Notes: generated from the sequence alone by a model not told the origin. Shown: positions 37,919 to 50,490, counted from the stretch's first letter. The stretch is DNA of 64,000 nucleotides from Sympetrum striolatum (GCA_947579665.1 OX388351.1:63434939-63498938); one strand, 5' to 3'. Translations and numbers: made by a program.

Positions 37919-38784
37919 ATTACAAACGACATTGGTAACCAAGTATATAATATATAAAAATACAAAAATTATAAATTCAAAAATACAAATATAAGATACT
38001 TATACTTACTTGTCTTCACTCCTTCCGACTATTGTCTTAACGAAGTCGAGTTCATTAAGTGCTTTTTCACATTTGTAAATTGTGGATTATATATTTGTCT
38101 TGACTTCTGTCAGAGGGGGATTTTCCAAATGGTTTCCCTCCCTCTGTGGGCAAATGCATCACAGATAAAGTGTTTACCCCTAATTTACTCACTGTAAATA
38201 CAATAGGACTATGTATACCTGTCTTACTTGGACCATGTACGAATGTGTCGTTTGTAATGTGAATATAACTGCCGCCAGATTTGTAATCTAATTCTCATGT
38301 TCGTGCAGTAATAATAATAATATATTACGAATATGGGTATTCAATAATAAATTATTCGTGAGAGTTATTACAAGGTATTTCACCGATTCTATTGTCATGA
38401 AGCTACCCCACGGAGGCTGCACAGAAAATCATTTGCCATTGACTTTCTTTCAGTCTGAATTTAGCTCCAATCGCCAAACATCGCACCATTTCAATATTCT
38501 ATCAAATTCCTTTGACAAAATGTGATGTATATGTGCATTGTACATTTACGTGGTACATCAATAGGCACTGTAAAGTTAACATTTTCACATGTGTTAGATA
38601 TAAGACAGGCAAGCTTTAAACAACTCAAATCCTTCCCACAACTTCGTAAACGTCCCTCCTATATGAATTTGACGTTCGAAAAGGGCTGGACCGCCAACTT
38701 TGGGGACTTTGTATGTGGTTAACACTGAATAGATATTCGTAACCCCTGCTTTAATTTCATCTCATCTCCCCGTGAAGCTTTGAT
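37919..38784. other. AT-rich DNA, nothing recognised
   Basis: No gene or repeat recognised. Confidence 0.45.
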
Positions 38785-39117
38785 TCATGCTGAATAAACT
38801 GCGTCCGGCGTAGGATTTCCCATTACGTTCGCTGACAAGCGCAGATTAGCTCTAGCGACATTCTCCAAAAGAGCATGATGGCAATAGCGGCGGGTGGTCT
38901 CTTCGTAGATGAGGCGCGGTTGGGGGCTTGAGACATGGCAGTGAGGAGGGTACAGGGAGCCATCTAGTGGATTCTGAGAGAACCAGACAGAAATTCTGAA
39001 AGAGGGAGGTTCAAAAATCCCGGAAAAATATGTAATATCCTGAGGATATCTCTCCTCAACTTTCAATCTATTTAACTGGGAACTGTGGACCACAGCATAT
39101 CTTTTAAGGCACGGCAT
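38785..39117 (-). other. 110-codon open frame in a GC-richer patch
   Basis: A minus-strand frame of 110 codons, with no transmembrane segment or signal peptide visible and no family recognised. The patch is richer in G+C than its surroundings, so an open frame of this length could occur by chance. It is recorded only as a candidate exon. Confidence 0.15.
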
Positions 39118-39316
39118 TGGATTTGCTATTTATAACTTTTCCTTTTCATCAGTTACAATTGAATCTGTTTCTGCCTAAATATCCGCAGTTTTTCTTCCGT
39201 AATTATTGAATAATCCCTTGTACATGGCAATACGACAAGGCAGACTACTGCAATACTTAAATTTCAGCGTTAATTAATATAATCACCTCTGACCCAATTT
39301 CATGGAACGACATTTT

Positions 39317-39476
39317 AACTATAGAAAGAGAAAAACTCCGTAAATTCCCATACTAAAGTTTTTTACTCTCCGACTGGTTTCGGTATAAAGGCCATCATCA
39401 AACCAATAAAAAAGCTGTTGTACAGTAAAACATTTTGGCAAGGTAATTCTAAGAGTTTTTCTCTCTTGTTATAGTT
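39317..39476 (-). repeat. Hairpin element with hammerhead-like core (antisense)
   Basis: Outer arms AACTATAGAAAGAGAAAAAC (about 39317) and GTTTTTCTCTCTTGTTATAG (about 39453) pair. On the minus strand the loop contains TGATGATGGCCTTTATACCG, then AAACCAGTCGG, the CUGAUGA-stem II-GAAA layout with a degraded stem. The build matches the element at 28461: outer inverted arms enclosing a hammerhead-like core. Confidence 0.55.
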
Positions 39477-41639
39477 CATTAAGCCATTACATAACAGTAT
39501 GAATATGTATAGTTTGGCAGTCTAGATAACCATTCATTTTAAATGTTTATGTGAAGACTGATTTTTTTTAAACGATTCACCCTGCTTACTTACAAATTCG
39601 ACAGCACAGCCCTCTCCCATGACTCCCCTATTTTTCGACCCCGAAATCTGGAATTTATTTAATAATAAATATAATCAATTTATAATTGATTGTAAATATA
39701 ATTAATTAATTATTTTAATATAAATGCAGCGTGACCTGGAATCCACGTGAACTAGGTTTGATATGAGATTTAGAGATGGTCCAACGTAAGAAGCTCATTC
39801 AAAGATTCATCGGACTCTTCCGACAAAATAAATCACATTGTAGTTCCAGAGAGGGACAAACGCGATCTTACAGAAACATAGATACAACGTTGCAAGGAAG
39901 TTATCTCAAAAACAAATAATTACTCCCAGTCTTTCTTTCCACACTCTACTAGAGAAGTCAATAAGGAAGAATAGATAAAGGTATTGGGACATTACATCCC
40001 CTGCCATGCACTACTAGTAGGTCGTGGATTATATATCAAAATGTATAAACTATTTCTTGTGGTAATAATTGCATTTCTGTTTGTGCTGCCTAAAATAAAT
40101 CCTTCCCACATTATAAAGTAGCCGGCACCGTTTCTGTAAATTTTCCTTTAATTAGTTATGCTATTTTATCGCTGGATAATCATACAGAGTAAAAGGACCA
40201 ATAAATTAAATATTAACATAAGAAGCCTTTCTGCTACTGCAAATGATTTGATGAGTAACTCATTAGATATGAGATAAACTGAAGAAGCAGAAACGAAAAT
40301 ACCTGATCGAGCGCACCATGGTTATATTTGTAGGAAGATGAGAAGTTGTAGAGGCACACGAGCAGCTGAATTCCTGACGATGAATATATTCAGTTTCCCT
40401 AAAACATAACGTAAACATCATAGCAGAGTTTGAGCGCAGACGCGGGGATTTAATTCGAGGTCACGGAGTTTGCCTTAATTTTAAGTGGTCATTACAATTG
40501 CTAAGATGTGGAGCAGTTATTACTGGTAAAATGTCCCCTCATAGTGTAATACTTGGGTGACTGAGTGTTAGAAACTTTGCCACTCTCATGAATTCGTTTC
40601 TCGTTCATGCTCAGGAGTAAAGCAAACATTGTAATCATATGCTTCGGCCGTGAAACGCCATGATAAAATTTGAAATTAATGTGCCAATTGGTACATTCAA
40701 CCAAAATTCTTATCTTAACCGCGATCAGACATAATCCCTATCGCGAAGAGCCTCTTAAGCAGAAACGCAAGTGACAGACCCCCATAATGACCTTCCACAT
40801 AACATAACCGCATAGGTTAATCATTTGTCTTGTTTGAGTTAGAGAATGATTTTTTCACCTTGTGATGACACCATACACTAAAACCCAGGTCGATTTTTTT
40901 GTTATTGTTTCTGTTTGTCATAAATAAATCTGTTCAGTCAACTAAAAATGCTTCAAATATATGCAAAATTGCAGAACATCCGATTACAAAGCTCAAAAAT
41001 TACGTCAAATAATTTTCGTAAAAAGGCGCAGTCGATCAACTCTTCAAATCTTTTTGTTTCGGGTATTAAAATCGACCAAATAGTTATTTCCGTTGGTAAA
41101 TACAAATTTCGGGATGAATTGCCCTTTAATCTCATGCGCCTGGCAATACGGATGCGTGCCCAACTAAGGATGTTTTAATGGTATAAAATCCAACAGGGAT
41201 AAGTTCGTTCATGGACTAGTGATATTCACATGGGTTCAATTTTACACATAAAGGTCCAAATTCGGAATTTAACTTTAATTGCTGTTAAAGTCATTATTAT
41301 TTATGTTATTGCCTAAATATGTTGGGATTTGTTGAAACTTACTATACGATCGGATTTGGCCTTTAAAAAAGGTGATCTTTTGGCCAGGACTGTACGTAGG
41401 CTTAAATCAGTCATGAATACATCATGAATTTACTCTTAAGACATATACCGTTGAAATAGATAACTAATATATTTTCCTTAAAAAATTAATGCCAACTGAA
41501 GTTTTTCCAAAGGAGGATATTATACCGAATCAAAAATTTTAATTCTTTTAATGCTAAGCCAAAATCAGAAGCTATACAATCTTTTTCAAGCAATGTATCT
41601 CTCAATCTCATTGAATAATAAAACCTAATTTGAATTTTT
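39477..41639. other. AT-rich DNA, nothing recognised
   Basis: About 2.2 kb. It contains an AT palindrome near 39670 (AATCAATTTATAATTGATT) but no recognised gene or element. Confidence 0.45.
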
Positions 41640-42503
41640 ACCTTCTCCCTATACGTAGTATATATTGTATTCGCAAAAAAATTCGACCTCCAGATTTCGA
41701 CGGAAATAGATGTTTTGGGGCCCATAGAGCACGTTTTTGCTATTTTCCCGAACATGTCTGTCAGTGTGTCTGTGTGTGTGCGTGTCTGTCTGTCAATCTG
41801 TGGTAAAAACGTTTGTGGGCGCTCTATCTTAAAAAGTATTATCCGATCATTTTCAAAATTCATATTTAGTATTTTCCTAACAATGCCAAGAGTTGATTAG
41901 TTTTTGGTGAATATCGCTTAACCGGAAGTTGCGGTTTATTCGGAACAAAATGTCTTTTTTTTAATATCTCTGTAAGAATGCAATAAAGGTATTATTACGA
42001 ACAAAAGTTGTAGATAATGTATTTTACTACAACCTTTGTATGAAACATTTTTTCGTAACACTGATTGTTTAGGAGTTATTCTTCAATAAAGGTTAACCGG
42101 AAGTTGTTGTTTATCCAGAAATGGAAGTTTTTCATACATATCTCTGTCAGAATGCAATTAAGGTATATACATTTTCACATAAACGTTATAGATAATGTAT
42201 TTTACTACAACTTTAATATGAAACATTTTTAGTAACACTGATTGTTTAGGAGTTATTATTCAATAAAGGTTAACCGGAAGTTGTTGCTTACCCAGAATTG
42301 AAAGTTTTTCGTACATATCTCTGTCAGAATGCAATTTAGGTATATACAATTAGGTACCAAGGTTATAGATAATATTTTTTACTACAAATGTTGTGTGAAC
42401 CATTTTCCTGTAACACACATTGTTTTGGAGTTATTTATATATTACCGGCATAGGCTTCTGTTTTCAATAAATACGGAGAAAGTCATGTGTTGGCCACATC
42501 AGA
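41640..42503 (+). mobile_element. Family B element, copy B2 (forward)
   Basis: It starts ACCTTCTCCCTATACGTAGT, but the second half of the terminal palindrome has been lost. It ends GTGTTGGCCACATCAGA. A simple repeat of TGTCTGTCTG type follows the left end. TTAACCGGAAGTTG recurs at 41918, 42093 and 42270, giving an internal unit of about 176 bp, distinct from the 318-bp unit of family A. T tracts flank both ends. The 125-codon antisense frame at 41486-41863 crosses the element edge and is not a gene. Confidence 0.8.
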
Positions 42504-42959
42504 TTTTTTATGCTCATACTCACCCAAAAAAGAGCTAGTTAATTTCTCATGCCTGCCTTTTGCATGTAGAAGAGATACTTTCCTTTCCTTCCAACAGAGA
42601 CAGCGAGATCTGCTTGCATTTTGGCACTCCCGACATCTGGTGCAGAAAGATTAAACTTCTCGCTATTCTAGCGGGAATTTCCAGCAATGAATCTTTTACA
42701 GGAGAGAATTTTTAGGAACCAATTAAGTACTCTGGACTATTATGTTTCCTCATATAACATATTTCTACTACTGGGTACTACTTGATATATACAGTACTGT
42801 CTATGAAGGAGAGTAACATTTAAATACATCATATGTTTACTTTATCCTCAAGTCGTCATTTGCACTTGGCAATGCGTATATTAACATCAATCAATAACAT
42901 CTTCTGTATCTATTGTCCTCTACTATATTTTCTGATTCTCTACAAGTACAATGCTACAA
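42504..42959. other. AT-rich DNA, nothing recognised
   Basis: No gene or repeat recognised. Confidence 0.45.
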
Positions 42960-44292
42960 CAAGATGTGTTTCTGATAATAAAAAACACCAGTAAATAAAA
43001 GGTCATGATAAAATAATTCATAATTTTCAGAAAAATAAGTAATATTTATCATAGATGAATATCAAAAGATTTTCAATTCTACATATTGTATTCTTCTCTC
43101 CATTCATGAAAGGAAATACTCTCCCAAGAATCTCTCCTCTCCTATTCGTGTTCCTCTTGGCCGATATTTGTTGAAAGCAGGTTTCTGCTATTAGAAAAGA
43201 ACAACAGAAAATAAAGGTTATCATAAAATAATTCATAATTTTCAGAAAAATAAGCAATATTTAGCATAGATGAATATCTAAAGATTTTAAATTATAAATA
43301 TTGTTCTCTTCTCTCCATCCATGACAGGAATTACTCTCCTAAGTATCTCTTATATCCTATTCTCGTTCCTCTTGGATGATATTTGTTCAAAGCGTGTTTC
43401 TCCTAATAGAAAAAAACACCAGTAAATAAAGGGTAATGATAAAATTATTCATAATTTTCAGAAAAATTAGTAATATTTAACTTAGATGAATATCAAAAGA
43501 TTTTCAATTATACTTATTGTATTCTTCTGTCCATCCATGAAAGAAATTACTCTCCTAAGAATCTCTCCTCTCCTATTCTTGTTCCTCTTGGCCGAGATTC
43601 GTTCAAAGCGTGTTTCTTCTAATAAAAAAACAGTAAATAAAATGAAATGATGAAAAAACTTATGTTTTCAGAAAAAAAATCAAATTTAGCATAGATGAAT
43701 ATCAAAAGATATCTAATTATACATATTGTATTCTTCTCTCCATTCATGAAATGAATAACTCTCCTAAGAATCTCTCCTCTCCTATTCTTGTTCCTCTTGG
43801 CCGAGATTTGTTCAAAGCGTGTTACTGCTAATAAAAAAAAAACAGTAAATAAAATGTAATGATAAAAAAAATTCATAATTTTCAGAAAAATAAGCAATAT
43901 TTAGCATAGATGAATATCAAAAGATTTTCAATTACACTTATTGTCTTCTTCACTCCTTCCATGAAAGGAATTACTCTCCTAAGAATCTCACCTCTCCTAT
44001 TCCATTTCCTCTTGGCCGATATTTGTTGAAAGCGTGTTTCTGCTAAGAGAAAAACAAAATAAAAGTAAATATAAGGTATGATAAAAAAATTCATAATTTT
44101 GAGAAAAATATACAATATTGCATAGACGAATATCAAAAAAATTTCAATTATACTTATTCTATTCTTCTCTCCATCCATGAAAGGAATTACTCTCCTAAGT
44201 ATTTCTCCTCACCTATTCTCGTACTTTTTGGCAGATATTTGTTAAATGGGTGTTTCTGCTAATAGAAAAAAACACCAGTAAATATAAGTTCA
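42960..44292 (+). repeat. ~216-bp satellite, about six units
   Basis: The string CCTCTTGG (or its variant) marks units at 43153, 43368, 43584, 43793, 44008 and 44224, spaced 215, 216, 209, 215 and 216 bp. Each unit holds TTCATAATTTTCAGAAAAAT, ATGAATATCAAAAGATTTTC and TCTCCTCTCCTATTC. Because 216 is a multiple of three, similar minus-strand frames (76-98 codons) reappear from unit to unit. They are explained by the period and carry no recognisable domain. The array abuts the truncated end of the piggyBac fragment to its right. Confidence 0.9.
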
Positions 44293-45010
44293 TCACTGGC
44301 ATGCACTGGTCATCCCCTTGCGGCCAAATGAGTTGAATATTTCCGGCACATGCAATCCATTATATCAACTACTACTACTTTGATGTAGTTTTGAAACAAA
44401 ACTGTATCCGGTTTCTTTTTCTGAGTCAGAAATCATCACGTCCTGATGCATTGTACTTATTAAAAGGAAATTTTTATATTTTTTGCTTGGTAATTTGTCA
44501 AGCTATGACCTAGTTTATTTTTATAAACTCTAGTTGAGTAAATTCCATCGCTGTGTTGAACCGAAGGAGGCATTTCTCTTCTTTTTATTCCTATCGTTCC
44601 AACCAATGAGATTTAGTTCTTTTTAAGTTTTTCAGCGAGGCTGATTGAAGAGAAGTAATTGTTGCAAGTTGTGTTTATACCGTAGTTTTAGAACGACTCT
44701 GCCAACCATAGCACAACATATTCTCCAAGTGACTGCCATGATCCCCTTGCATCATCTTCCCACAATACGGAAATGCATTTAGGCAATATTTAGACTTCAC
44801 GTCTTTTAATACACAGTACTTGATCCCAAACATATCTTGCTTATTCGGCATGTATTGGATGAATGGGCATCGGCACTTCGTAGGATATAATTGTTCATCG
44901 GCCGTAACACTCTCGTCATGGTTGTAGCAGGCTCGGGAGTTACTTATAAAGGTATTCGGGGAGAAAACGAACCTAGTAAAACGTAAGGGGGTCTACCCAT
45001 ATGATTACAA
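44293..45010 (-). pseudogene. piggyBac-type transposase fragment (family 2, copy I)
   Basis: Minus-strand pieces, in order: FVFSPNTFISNSRACYNHD, then ESVTADEQLYPTKCRCPFIQ, YMPNKQDMFGIKYC, NAFPYCGK, ISLAEKLKK, SLVGTIGIKRREMP, LISTMHQDV and VDIMDCMCRKYSTH. This is the core of the DDE domain of piggyBac transposases: the DEQL motif, GIKxW, NxFSSIxLAExL, VGTxxxxRRExP and GVDxxDxMxRxYS. Frameshifts and stops separate the pieces, and the C-terminal end runs into the 216-bp satellite. No TTAA-flanked ends were identified. It is unrelated in detail to the piggyBac at 54248. Confidence 0.8.
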
Positions 45011-45884
45011 AAACTAAAACGAGAAACTTGAGGAAACATCGCTTCCGGAGAGGGGAAATTTCTGCAAAAGATTACCGCACATTTTTTGCGTGTTTGTAGT
45101 CTTTCTCAGACGCATGCTCGTCCGCTAATCGGTTGTAAATAAAATCTGTGTTCGCATATTTCCAATATCGTAACAAAGAGCTACTGAATAAATAAATTTG
45201 AATAATATTCTTTTGGAATTTAGTAACCCTGCTTCGTGAAGTTGTTAGGCTGGATATAGGTTCAGAATGGTTAATTAATAACAAAAAGTTATAATATCAG
45301 TTGTAGTACCCAAGTTTAACAAGATTCAAAAACATAATTGTAAATTATACTTTTACAGGTTAGTGACAGTGATAAGGATTAATTTTACAATAATGCAAAT
45401 ATAACTAATCGTATGTCATGTTCGAAAACTGCTTACCTGGATGTCTCATAAAAAAATCGAAAAATTATTTATGCGTTATATTTTGACTTTTTTCAAAGGG
45501 ACTGAAATTCATTTTCATTATTATCCTGCTGCATTTGATACATAGAGTGACTTCGTTATTAAAAATCATTATAATAAACCCTATTTACATACTCCAAAAG
45601 TTTGAAACCGTTAGGTTACTTATAAATACGAAAAATATCAAGGTTAATGCTATATTAGTATATAAATGTGTAAACATTTTTTAATTATTATAATTAGAAA
45701 AAGATATTTGCTTAAAAAGTTAAAATTTATATTTTTAACCCGCCTTCCTAAGTAAAGTAGAATTTTTTCATAAATATAGTATTAGTAGGATACTGAATTA
45801 CATCTCAACTTATGGTAATGTAACAGTTTACTCAAGGACATTTTATTTTTCAGTTACAAAAAGTTCTCATTTTTCTGGAGATGC
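45011..45884. repeat. Spacer segment of compound repeat, copy I
   Basis: Non-coding, AT-rich. It is shared with 47700-48540 in the same orientation and with about 53100-53745 in inverted orientation (for example GAAGTTGTTAGGCTGGATAT and CCCGCCTTCCTA strings). It links the transposase fragment to the minisatellite. Confidence 0.75.
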
Positions 45885-46095
45885 AGCATTCATGTCAATG
45901 TTTAATAACGATAGTAATAATATTCCTCAACAAATGGCATTATTGACAAAAGTTCAAATTTCCCTCAATAGATTGCACTAGTGTCAAAGTTTGTTAACAA
46001 AAGTTCCTATTTCCCTCATGAGATGGCACCAGTGTCGAAGTTTATACCCAAAAGTTCCAATTTTCCTCCAGAGATGGCACTAGTGTCAAAGGTAA
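45885..46095 (+). repeat. 51-bp in-frame minisatellite, copy I (degenerate)
   Basis: About four recognisable units of the 51-bp repeat seen more clearly at 48560-48816 and 52750-53070. Units contain GAGATGGCACCAGTGTCGAA-like strings. The frame is broken by indels in this copy. Confidence 0.75.
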
Positions 46096-47140
46096 TTATA
46101 TAGTACATTCGCTAAAAGTATCCCTTTTCGTTTGTTTTTTCAATTTTAACTCATTCAAACAAGGATGTTAAAGAAAAAATTGAGGATAATGATTGTAATT
46201 TCTCCATAATTATATCTTTTCTGTTCTTTTTGTGATATTATCTCGTGCAAACGAGGTTAATAAAGGCAAAATAGATCAAATAATTTTTGAAATTTCCCTA
46301 ATTTTATCCCTTTTCGTATTTTTAATATTATTTCGTTCAAACGAAAATATTAAATGCAAAATGTAGAATTATTATTGAAATTTCGTAAAAATTATCCCTT
46401 TTCGTTCCTTTTTTCTATATTATTTCGTTCAAACGATAATATTAAATGCAAAATATAGAATAATTATTGAAATTTCACAAAAATTATCCCTTTTCGTAGC
46501 TTATTACGTTATTATCACACAAAATGAGGAAATTAAAGGCAATTTAGAATATAATTATTGAAATTTAGCTATAGTATCCCTTTTTGTTTTTTTACGATAA
46601 AATGTAGTTCAAACGAGAATAATACAGGGATTTATTCATATTTCACTTTCATTTTTAGTTTATTCCATATAAGCTCGTTCAAACGAGGAAAATAAAGGCA
46701 CAATAATAATAAAGGCAAAAGAGAAGATAATGACTAAAACTTCGATATAATTTTCCCTTTGTGATTCTTTTTACGATATAATCTCAAACAGACGACGATA
46801 ATAAATCCAAAATAGGGAATAATGATTGAAATTTCGCTAAGATTACACCTTTTCGTTTCATTTTACAATATTATCACAAAAAATGAGGTAATTGAAGGCA
46901 TACATAAGGAAAAAAATTGACATTTTGCTATAATGAAACCCATTTCGTTTTTTTCTATATTATCTCTGCGATATAACAATAAAAAAGTGTAATGCTATAA
47001 TCAATGTAATATTTCGCTAAAGTTTCCCTTTTCGGTGTGTTTTTATAAATTTCGAAAGAAATAACAAAAATAAACGCAATATAGAGGAAAAAATATAAAC
47101 AATATATAAAAAATTCTCCTCTTTCATCTAACCTGTAAAG
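46096..47140 (+). repeat. ~92-bp satellite, array I
   Basis: Degenerate tandem units of about 92 bp. Each has the order TATCCCTTTTCGTT, ACGATATTAT, the palindrome CTCGTTCAAACGAG, AATAAAGGCAAAATAG and ATTATTGAAATTTC. The array ends at CATCTAACCTGTAAAG, whose mirror image begins the inverted array at 51519. Confidence 0.85.
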
Positions 47141-47307
47141 CAAAGCTCTATCTATAATGAGGTTCCAATAATGTCCTATACAACTCTTTGAATTTACTCC
47201 TCCCGACTGAGTTCACGCCCAGTGTTTTCTTTGAATAGAACCCAGCTATTTATTGAAGCCAGGTGCAATATGTTTTACATGTACATGCAATGGCCATCTC
47301 CTAAGAT
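47141..47307. other. Junction between compound repeats I and II
   Basis: About 165 bp of non-repetitive DNA separate the two direct copies. No gene recognised. Confidence 0.5.
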
Positions 47308-47700
47308 TTAGTTTTTTTTTAGTTTTTCAGCGAGGCTGATTGAAGAGAAGGAATTGTTGCAAGTTATATTTATACCGTAGTTTTTGAACGGCTCTGCCAA
47401 CGATCGCACAACATATTCTCAAAAAGACTGCCTTGATCCCCTTGCATCATCTTTCCCACAGTAAGGAGATGCATTTAGGCAATATTTAGACTTCACGTCT
47501 GTTAATACACAATACTTGATCCCAAACATATCTGGCTTATTCGGCATGTATTGGATGAATGGGCATCGGCACTTCGTAGGATATAATTGTTCATCGGCGG
47601 TAACACTCTCGTCATGGTTGTAGCAGGCTCGGGAGTTACTTATAAAGTTATTCGGTGATAAAAGAACCTAGTCACACGTAAGGGGGTCTACCCATATGAT
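47308..47700 (-). pseudogene. piggyBac-type transposase fragment (family 2, copy II)
   Basis: It repeats the central part of copy I: NSRACYNHDESVTADEQLYP, KCRCPFIQYMPNKPDMFGIK and CLNASPYCGKDDARGSRQSF, then a stop. It breaks off after the SISLAEKLK segment. The distal part (VGTIGIKRREMP onward) present in copy I is missing. Nucleotide identity to copy I is very high by eye. It arose by segmental duplication rather than independent insertion, since the shared block continues for kilobases beyond it. Confidence 0.75.
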
Positions 47701-48559
47701 AGCCAAAACTCAACGAGAAACTTAAGGAAACATCACTTCCGGAGAGGGGAAATTTCTACAAAAGATTACCGCACATTTTTTTGGGTAAAATAAAATCTGT
47801 GTTTTCAAATTTCCAATATTGTAACAAAGAGCAACTCAATATATATATTTGAATAATTTTCTTTTGGAATTAAGTAACCAAGCTTCGTGAAGTTGTTAGG
47901 CTGGATATAAGTTAATAATGGTGTATTAATAACAAAAAAATATAATATCATTTGTAGGACCCAAGTTTAACACGATTCAAAAACATAATTTTAAATTATA
48001 CTTTTGCAGGTTGGTGACAGTGATAAGGATTAATTTTACATTAATGCAAATATAATTAATCGTATGTCATGTTCGAAAACTGCTTACCTGGAAGTCTCAT
48101 AAAAAAATCGAAAAATTATTTATGCGCTATATTTTGACTTTTTTTCAAAGTGACTGGAATTAATTTTCAATATTTTCCTACGGCTTTTGATACATAGAGT
48201 GACTTCGTTATTAAAAATCAATATTATAAACCCTTTTTACGTACTCCAAAAGTTTGTAACTGTTACGTTACTTATAAATATGAAAAATATCAAAGTTAAT
48301 GAATTATTGGTATATAAATGTGTAAACATTTTTTATTATTATAATTAGAAAACGTTATTTGGTTAAAAAAGTTAACATTTATTTTTTTACCCGCCTTCCT
48401 AGGTATTGTTGACTCTTGCTAAATATAGTATAAGTATGATACTGAATTATATCTCAACTTATGCTAATGTTACAGTTTAATTAGGGATATCTTCATTTTT
48501 CAGTTAAAAAAAGTTCACATTTTTCTGGAGATGCAGCATTAATGTCAAAGTTAAATAAC
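47701..48559. repeat. Spacer segment of compound repeat, copy II
   Basis: Counterpart of 45011-45884, same orientation and order. No coding content. Confidence 0.75.
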
Positions 48560-48816
48560 GAAAGTAACAATTTTCCTCAGCAGATGGCATTAGAGTCGAA
48601 GTGTATATACCAAAGTTTCAATTTTCCTCAAGAGATGGCATTAGTGGCGAAGTTATAAGCCAAAATTCCAATTTCCCACAAGAGATGGCATTAGTGGCGA
48701 AGTTTGTAAACAAAAGTTCCTATTCCCCTCAAGAGATGGCACCAGTGTCGAAGTTTATACCCAAAAGTTCCAATTTTCCCCCAGAGATGGCAATAGTGTC
48801 GAAGTTCATTACATAG
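48560..48816 (+). repeat. 51-bp in-frame minisatellite, copy II
   Basis: Five units of 51 bp, the last incomplete. The plus-strand frame reads NFPQEMALVAKFVNKSS, YSPQEMAPVSKFIPKSS and NFPPEMAIVSKFIT, with one frameshift in the second unit. The unit length of 17 codons keeps the frame open. No start context or flanking exon was identified. Confidence 0.85.
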
Positions 48817-50090
48817 TGCATTCACTAAAACTATCCCTTTTCGTTTGTTTTCTCAATTTCATCTTGTTCAAACGAGGATGTTAAAGGAAAAATAGAGGAT
48901 AATGATTGTGATTTCTCCAAAATTATATGTTTTCTTATCTTTTTACTTTATTATCTCTTGCGAACGAGGGTAATAAAGGAAAAAAAGATATAATTATTAT
49001 TGAAATTTCTCTAAAATAATCCCTTTTCGTAGCTTTTTACGATATTACCAAACAAAATGAGGAAATTGATGGTAAAATAGATGATAATCATTTATATTTC
49101 GCTAAAATTATCCCTATCGCTTCATTGTTTTGAATATTATCTCGTTGAAGCTAGGATAATAATTGCAAAATAGATAGGAATTATTGAAATTTCCCAAAAA
49201 TTATCTTTTTTGATATATATTTTAATATAATTTCGTTCAAACGAGAATAGTAAAGGCAAAATAGAATATCATTGTTGAAATTTAGCTAAAATATCCGTAT
49301 TCGTTTTTTTTACGACATAATGTAGTTTAAACGAGGATATTACAGGCAAAATAGAGGGAAATTATTCTTACTTCGCTTTCATACTTTGTTTATTCCATAT
49401 TAGCTCGTTCAAACGAGAAAAATAAAGGCAAAAGAGAAGATAATGATTTAAATCTCGATATAATTATCCCTTCTCGTTTCTTTTTACGATATAATCTCAA
49501 CCAGACGACGATAATAAATGCAAAATAGAGAATAATTATTGAAATTTCACTAAAATTACCCCTTTTTGTTGCTTTTTACAATATTATCACACAAAATGAG
49601 GTAATTAAAAGCATACTAGAGGAAAAAAATTGAAATTTCGCTATAATGAAACCCATTTCTTTTTTTTTTCGATATTTTATCTGCGATGTAATGATAAAAA
49701 AGCAAAAACTAAAATCAAAGTTATATTTCGCTAAAGTTTCCCTTTTCGGTGTTTCTTTGAGATAATTTCGAATAAATTACGAAATTAAACGCAATATAGA
49801 GTAAAAAAATAAAAACATCGCTAAATTTAACCTTTCCGTTTCGTTGATTCGTATTCGTATATTTTTAGATATTATCTTGAATGACTGAGGAAAATAAAGG
49901 CAAAATAGAGCTATAAATTTAAACATCGCTAAAATTCCTATTTTTGTGTCTTTTCACTATATGATCTAGAATACAAACCATAAATAACGCAATATAGGTA
50001 AAAAAATGTAATTTTCGAAATATTTTTTGTTTTTTTTTTCGATATTATCTTGAGAAAATGAGTAAAATTAAGGCAAAAAATCATTTATTA
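48817..50090 (+). repeat. ~92-bp satellite, array II
   Basis: The same 92-bp unit as array I: CCCTTTTCGTT, ACGATATTA, CTCGTTCAAACGAG and GGCAAAATAGAG. Unit spacing varies between about 85 and 95 bp because of small indels. An 80-bp segment with CTGCGATGTAATGATAAAAA near 49680 is shared with array I and with the inverted array. Confidence 0.85.
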
Positions 50091-50094
50091 TAAT

Positions 50095-50490
50095 CTGTAA
50101 AGGAAGAAAGTGTTTGAAATGTTTAAAGGAAGATATAGTATGTAATGTGTAAAGGAAGAAAAAGTTTCTTGTGTGCAAAGGAAGAAATAATTCGTAAGGT
50201 GTAAAGGAAGAAATAATTCGTAAGGTGTAAAGGAAGAAACAGTTCGTAATGTGTAAAGGAAGAAAGAGTTTGTAATGTGTAAAGGAAGAAACACCTTATA
50301 ATGTGCAAAGGAAGACACACCTAATAATTTGTAAAGGAAGATAAAGTTTCTAATGTTTAAATGAAGAAAAAATTTGTTATGTGTAAAGGGAGAAATATTT
50401 CGTAATGTGTACTGGAAGAAAAAGTTTGTAATGTGCAAAGGAAGAAATCGTTTGCGATATGTTAAGGAAGAAACGCCTAATACTGTGAAA
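50095..50490 (+). repeat. 26-bp minisatellite inside the 92-bp array
   Basis: About 15 units of GTGTAAAGGAAGAAATAATT plus CGTAAG. Consecutive AAAGGAAG strings at 50177, 50203, 50229 and 50255 are exactly 26 bp apart. It interrupts the 92-bp array and is absent from arrays I and III. Minus-strand frames of 65 and 149 codons across it are period artefacts. Confidence 0.95.

Noticed and set aside
41486..41863. 125-codon minus-strand frame
   Set aside because: It straddles the edge of family B copy B2 and includes its simple repeat; the related stretch in B1 gives a similar artefact.
43027..44178. A recurring membrane-like protein on the minus strand of the 216-bp satellite
   Set aside because: The period is a multiple of three, so similar frames reappear by necessity; composition is AT-driven and no start or domain is conserved.
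42960..44292. A CRISPR array
   Set aside because: The repeat unit is about 216 bp without spacer-repeat alternation, and the window is eukaryotic.
46085..46105. AAG followed by GTAATT at the end of the 51-bp minisatellite as a splice donor
   Set aside because: The other two copies lack the GT at this position, and no exon structure supports it.
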